From assembly GCA_036971715.1 (NCBI GenBank), contig JAVHJL010000003.1:2046001-2110000 (forward strand): a DNA stretch of 64,000 bases. Direction: 5' to 3'. Of this stretch, positions 60,419 through 64,000 are shown piece after piece. The notes beneath the pieces are model-generated. The model did no database searches, had not been told where the DNA came from, and saw only the letters and a list, made by a program, of their open reading frames with translations. The DNA is from Arthrobotrys musiformis (Eukaryota > Ascomycota > Orbiliomycetes > Orbiliales > Orbiliaceae). The position numbers and the translations under genes are program-made. Within the stretch, counting starts at the first letter, position 1. The number at the start of each line of letters is the position of its first letter.

Positions 60419-63275
60419 ATGGCACAGCAAGGAGGTTACGGCGGTCCCCCTGGTGGCCCCCCTGGTGGCTACGGATATCCGCCCCAGCAAGGCCACCCAT
60501 ACGGCCAACAAGCAACCAACGAAGACTATGACGAGAGAGAGGAGCAGAGAACACTCCTCAATCAACCGGCTGGTCACGTTGAACACCAACAGGCCGCTTC
60601 CAATACACAACTTGGATATGACGAGAACAATCCGTTCAATTCTGGAGAAGTTCAGCATCATAGTCTTCAAGAAACATATGTTCCAAATGCAAGGCCAACA
60701 ACCCAGTACAGTGATATCCAGCAGCCATACCCAGAGAGCGGGACTCGCTTTGCTGGTCTCCCTACTCGGGTTGCATCTCCTTACAATAGATCAGAGGCCT
60801 CTTCGACAGAGGCATGGAGGGAGAGACAAGCTCCTTCGAATATGCGAAGATATGCTACCAGAAAAATTAAGCTTGTCCAAGGTCAGGTTTTCGCGACTGA
60901 CTACCCCGTCCCATCTGCCATCCAAAATGCCATCCTGCCAAAGTATAAGAGCAAGGACCTCGAGGGTGGAACTGAAGAATTCACCCACTTGAGATGTAAG
61001 TTGCTACTCTAAAATCGAAAATCGCGAGTTTTTGGTTACTAAAACGCGTGTTAGACACCGCCGCTACTTGCGACCCTGACGATTTTACATTGAAGAATGG
61101 TTACACGCTTCGTCCGGCTATGTACAACAGATCGACTGAATTGCTCATTGCTATCACCTACTACAACGAAGATAAAGTTCTTACTGCTAGAACACTGCAT
61201 GGTGTCATGCAAAACATCAGAGAAATCGTCAACCTCAAGAAGTCTGACTTTTGGGGTAGAGATGGACCAGCATGGCAGAAGATTGTTGTTTGCTTGATTT
61301 TCGATGGTATCGACCCTTGCGATAAGGACACCCTCGATGTCCTAGCTACAATTGGTATTTTCCAGGACGGTATCATGAAGAGGAAAATCGACAACAAGGA
61401 AACCGTTGCCCATATCTTCGAGTACACCACACAATTGTCTGTTACCTCCTCCCAGATGTTGGTCAGGCCAAAGGATGAGGACCCACAATGTCTTCCTCCA
61501 GTTCAGATGATGTTCTGCTTGAAGCAGAAGAACTCCAAGAAGATCAACTCTCACAGATGGTTGTTCAACGCCTTTGGCAAGATCTTGAATCCCGAAGTTT
61601 GTGTTCTTTTGGATGCTGGTACTAAGCCCGGTCCAAAGTCCATCTTGTATCTCTGGGAAGCCTTCTACAACGACAAGAACCTTGGCGGTGCCTGTGGTGA
61701 AATCCACGCCATGTTGGGTCGAGGCCTCAAGAACTTGGTCAACCCGCTTGTTGCTGCGCAGAACTTCGAATACAAGATTTCCAATATTCTGGATAAACCA
61801 TTGGAATCTTCGTTCGGTTACGTCTCTGTGCTTCCCGGTGCTTTCTCTGCTTACAGATTCCGCGCCATTCTCGGCCGGCCTTTGGAGCAGTACTTCCACG
61901 GTGATCACACGCTCTCTGCGCGTCTTGGTTCCAAGGGTATTGAGGGTATGAACATTTTCAAGAAGAACATGTTCTTGGCTGAAGATCGTATTCTCTGTTT
62001 CGAATTGGTGGCCAAACAGAACGAGAAGTGGCATTTGACCTATGTCAAGTTGTCCAAGGCCGAAACCGACGTTCCGGACGGTACTGCCGAATTCATCTCT
62101 CAGAGACGTCGTTGGCTCAACGGTTCGTTCGCTGCCGGTGTCTACTCTTTGATCCACTTCGGTCGTCTCTACAAGTCCAGCCACAACCCGCTCCGCATGT
62201 TCTTCTTCCACATCCAGCTCCTCTACAACATCTTCTCCCTAATTCTCTCTTGGTTCGGTCTTGCAAACTTCTGGCTTACTACTTTCGTCATCATGGGTCT
62301 TACCGGTACTCCAACTGATCCAAACCAACCTCCATGGCCCTTCGGTAAAGCTACTCCTATCATCAACGTCATCCTGCAGTACATTTATCTTGGTCTTGTC
62401 ATGGTACAGTTTGTTTTGGCGCTCGGTAACAGACCGAAGGGTTCGAAACACACATATATTGCCTCGTTCATCTTCTTCGCTATCATCCAGCTCTATGTCA
62501 TCATCCTGTCTATCTACCTCGTCGTACAAGCCTTCAAGACGTTCCAGCTGGATACAAGCAGTGCTGGCCAGTTCTTCAAGAATTTCTTCGAGGGGACAAG
62601 CGGTGTCATTTTGGTTGCCTTGGCTGCTACCTTCGGTCTCTACGTTGTCTCTTCCCTCCTCTACCTCGATCCATGGCACTTGTTCCACTCGTTCCCGCAA
62701 TACTTGCTCATCGCCTCTTCTTACACCAACATCCTCAACGTTTATGCCTTCTGCAATTGGCACGATGTCTCGTGGGGTACCAAGGGAGCTGACAAGGCCG
62801 ACGTTCTTCCCGCCGCCCAGTCCAAGGCCAGTGATGGTGGAAAGGCCCAGGTCATTGACGAACCAGACAAGCCACAAGCCGATATCGATTCTGCTTTCGA
62901 GGCTACCGTGAAGCGTGCGTTGACGCCGTACAAGCCGGTCGAGACCAAGGAGAAGAAGACTCTCGACGACTCGTACAAGAGTTTCCGTACCCGTTTGATT
63001 TTGTTCTGGATGATTTCCAACGCCATCTTGGTTTTGGCCGTCACCGATAACGCCTTTGATTCCTTTGGTATCTCGACCGGCGCTAGCGACAGAACTGCGT
63101 TCTACTTCAGACTCTTGCTCTGGTCGAACGCCGTCATTGCTCTGTTTAGATTTCTTGGATGCTGTTTCGTAAGTTTTCCCTTCGACTTTTATATGAAGCT
63201 TCTGCGGGCATTTGCTAACGATCACTATAGTTCCTTTCCCGAGCCTCGATTCAATTCATCATTGCTCGCCGTTAA
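60419..63275 (+). CDS. chsB/chs-1: Chitin synthase, class III
   Basis: Three exons, 60419-60995, 61055-63168 and 63231-63275; 911 residues. The N-terminal region is Gly/Pro/Gln-rich (GGYGGPPGGPPGGYGYPP). The GT2 catalytic core then shows DAGTKPG near Asp379, QNFEYKISNILDKPLESSFGYV, EDR (502-504) and QRRRWLNGS from Gln542. At least six to seven hydrophobic helices follow (for example LFFHIQLLYNIFSLILSW; LGLVMVQFVLALGN; VILVALAATFGLYVVSSLLY). The spliced C-terminus reads FRFLGCCFFLSRASIQFIIARR. The signature sentences fit fungal class III (Neurospora chs-1, Aspergillus chsB) enzymes. It polymerises UDP-GlcNAc into chitin at the plasma membrane, important for hyphal tip and septal walls. The leader is long and likely contains an intron. 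Confidence 0.96.
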
Positions 63276-64000
63276 ACAGAGCAGTATTACGCACATGCAT
63301 CATGATGACTTGTTTAAAGCGCTTGCCGTTAGAGTTTCATTTGCATATTCTTGACACGACGTGACGATCCAAAATCACTGCATTATCACAAAAAATGGGA
63401 AATCATAAAGGGGGTTTACTACAGATGTTTAAAATGCTGCTTGTATAGGGGAGGGGTTCCAAACACTAAAATATTTCTTTCACTTCGTTTTTCCCGATTG
63501 TCTTTTTTTTTTTTTTTACACCTTCGGTTCATTTTTCTTCCCCAGAATCCTCCCTTTACCCTTTTGCTTCTTTTTTTTTATTCGAGTGAATACTTGGTCC
63601 TTTTATTCGGCGTTGTATTCTTTTTTTTGCTTGTTGTAATTCTTCTTTCTCTTTTTGTCTTTGCGATTATCCATATTTTATGCCATACATACAGCTCTTG
63701 TCCTACCTAGGGTGGGGATAATTGGTCAATGGTAATATCTGGTATCGAAATTTTTCTTCCTCATACAATAATCTTTCTAAAGAGTGCTGTGATTGTGTCG
63801 TAAACTGTGTCAACGTAATATGAATACCTAAGTACATGTTAAAGGTCGTGTGCTGTGTGCGAGGTCGGTTGGTTCACGAGGTGTATAATGGATGCGACAG
63901 TTTAGTTTGGATTTCATGCTGTTGAGGGACTGCCGCATTTCGGCATCGATCGACGTGGGCTCCTTGTGCAACCTTGCTTTGCTGTTTAACTTCAGCTTTG
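63276..64000. other. Chitin synthase 3' flank, no gene seen
   Basis: T-rich stretches at 63.5-63.65 kb, then mixed sequence to the window edge. No supported gene or terminator structure. Confidence 0.6.

Noticed and set aside
61342..63225. Two long minus-strand open frames (289 and 328 codons)
   Set aside because: Shadow of the chitin synthase exon on the opposite strand; no recognisable domains.

Overview
The window is from the nuclear genome of a filamentous ascomycete (Pezizomycotina). The genes have short introns with GT..AG ends and CTAAC-like branch points, intergenic DNA is AT-rich, and the gene set is typical of moulds: a class III chitin synthase, a PTH11-like seven-helix membrane protein, fungal-only DUF families, a GH3 beta-glucosidase and a microsomal P450. 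A basal class such as Orbiliomycetes or Pezizomycetes would fit the moderate GC and the protein flavour, but this is only an impression. No prokaryotic, viral or intact transposon genes were seen.

Layout. 1-4.7 kb (+): the 3' part of a 2-oxoglutarate/Fe(II) oxygenase, a short-chain dehydrogenase with a C-terminal peroxisomal signal, and a DUF7918-type protein. 5.5-10.1 kb (-): the histone chaperone and elongation factor Spt6, divergent from a Ste7-type MAP kinase kinase (12.3-13.7 kb, +). 14.5-16.7 kb: a small Dmo2/DUF4536 mitochondrial membrane protein (-) sharing a 174-bp divergent promoter with the AP-3 mu subunit (+). 17.0-21.4 kb (-): the replication-checkpoint mediator Mrc1. 22.3-24.8 kb (-): a secreted GH3 glucosidase. 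26.8 kb (-): an intron-containing tRNA-Arg(UCG). 27.7-28.5 kb (+): deoxyribose-phosphate aldolase. 29.1-30.7 kb (-): a rhodopsin-like/PTH11-like membrane protein. 34.3 kb (-): a DUF7704 membrane protein. 35.5-39.0 kb (-): the trifunctional C1-tetrahydrofolate synthase. 41.4-42.7 kb (+): eIF3i. 44.0-45.3 kb (-): the membrane anchor Opy2. 48.1-50.0 kb (-): a Pho89/PHO-4 phosphate permease. 54.2-55.8 kb (+): a cytochrome P450 alone in a gene-poor stretch. 60.4-63.3 kb (+): class III chitin synthase with a long leader.

Most of the window is core housekeeping: transcription, replication checkpoint, folate metabolism, translation initiation, vesicle sorting and wall synthesis. Accessory-looking parts are the gene-poor stretches at about 30.7-34.2, 39-41.4, 45.3-48.1, 50-54.1 and 55.8-60.4 kb. 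Two genes, the Ste7-type kinase and Opy2, belong to the same Ste11/Ste50 MAP-kinase module. I rebuilt spliced models by hand from reading frame, splice consensus and family conservation. Exon sums close in frame for every model. The weakest points are one C1-THF splice acceptor and the untested upstream regulatory sites. I found no clear sign of a novel multi-gene system. The most distinctive observations are a required 5-nt micro-exon in eIF3i, a four-fold TQ-containing repeat in Mrc1, possible dual-targeting starts in C1-THF synthase, and a 180-nt leader intron in the chitin synthase.
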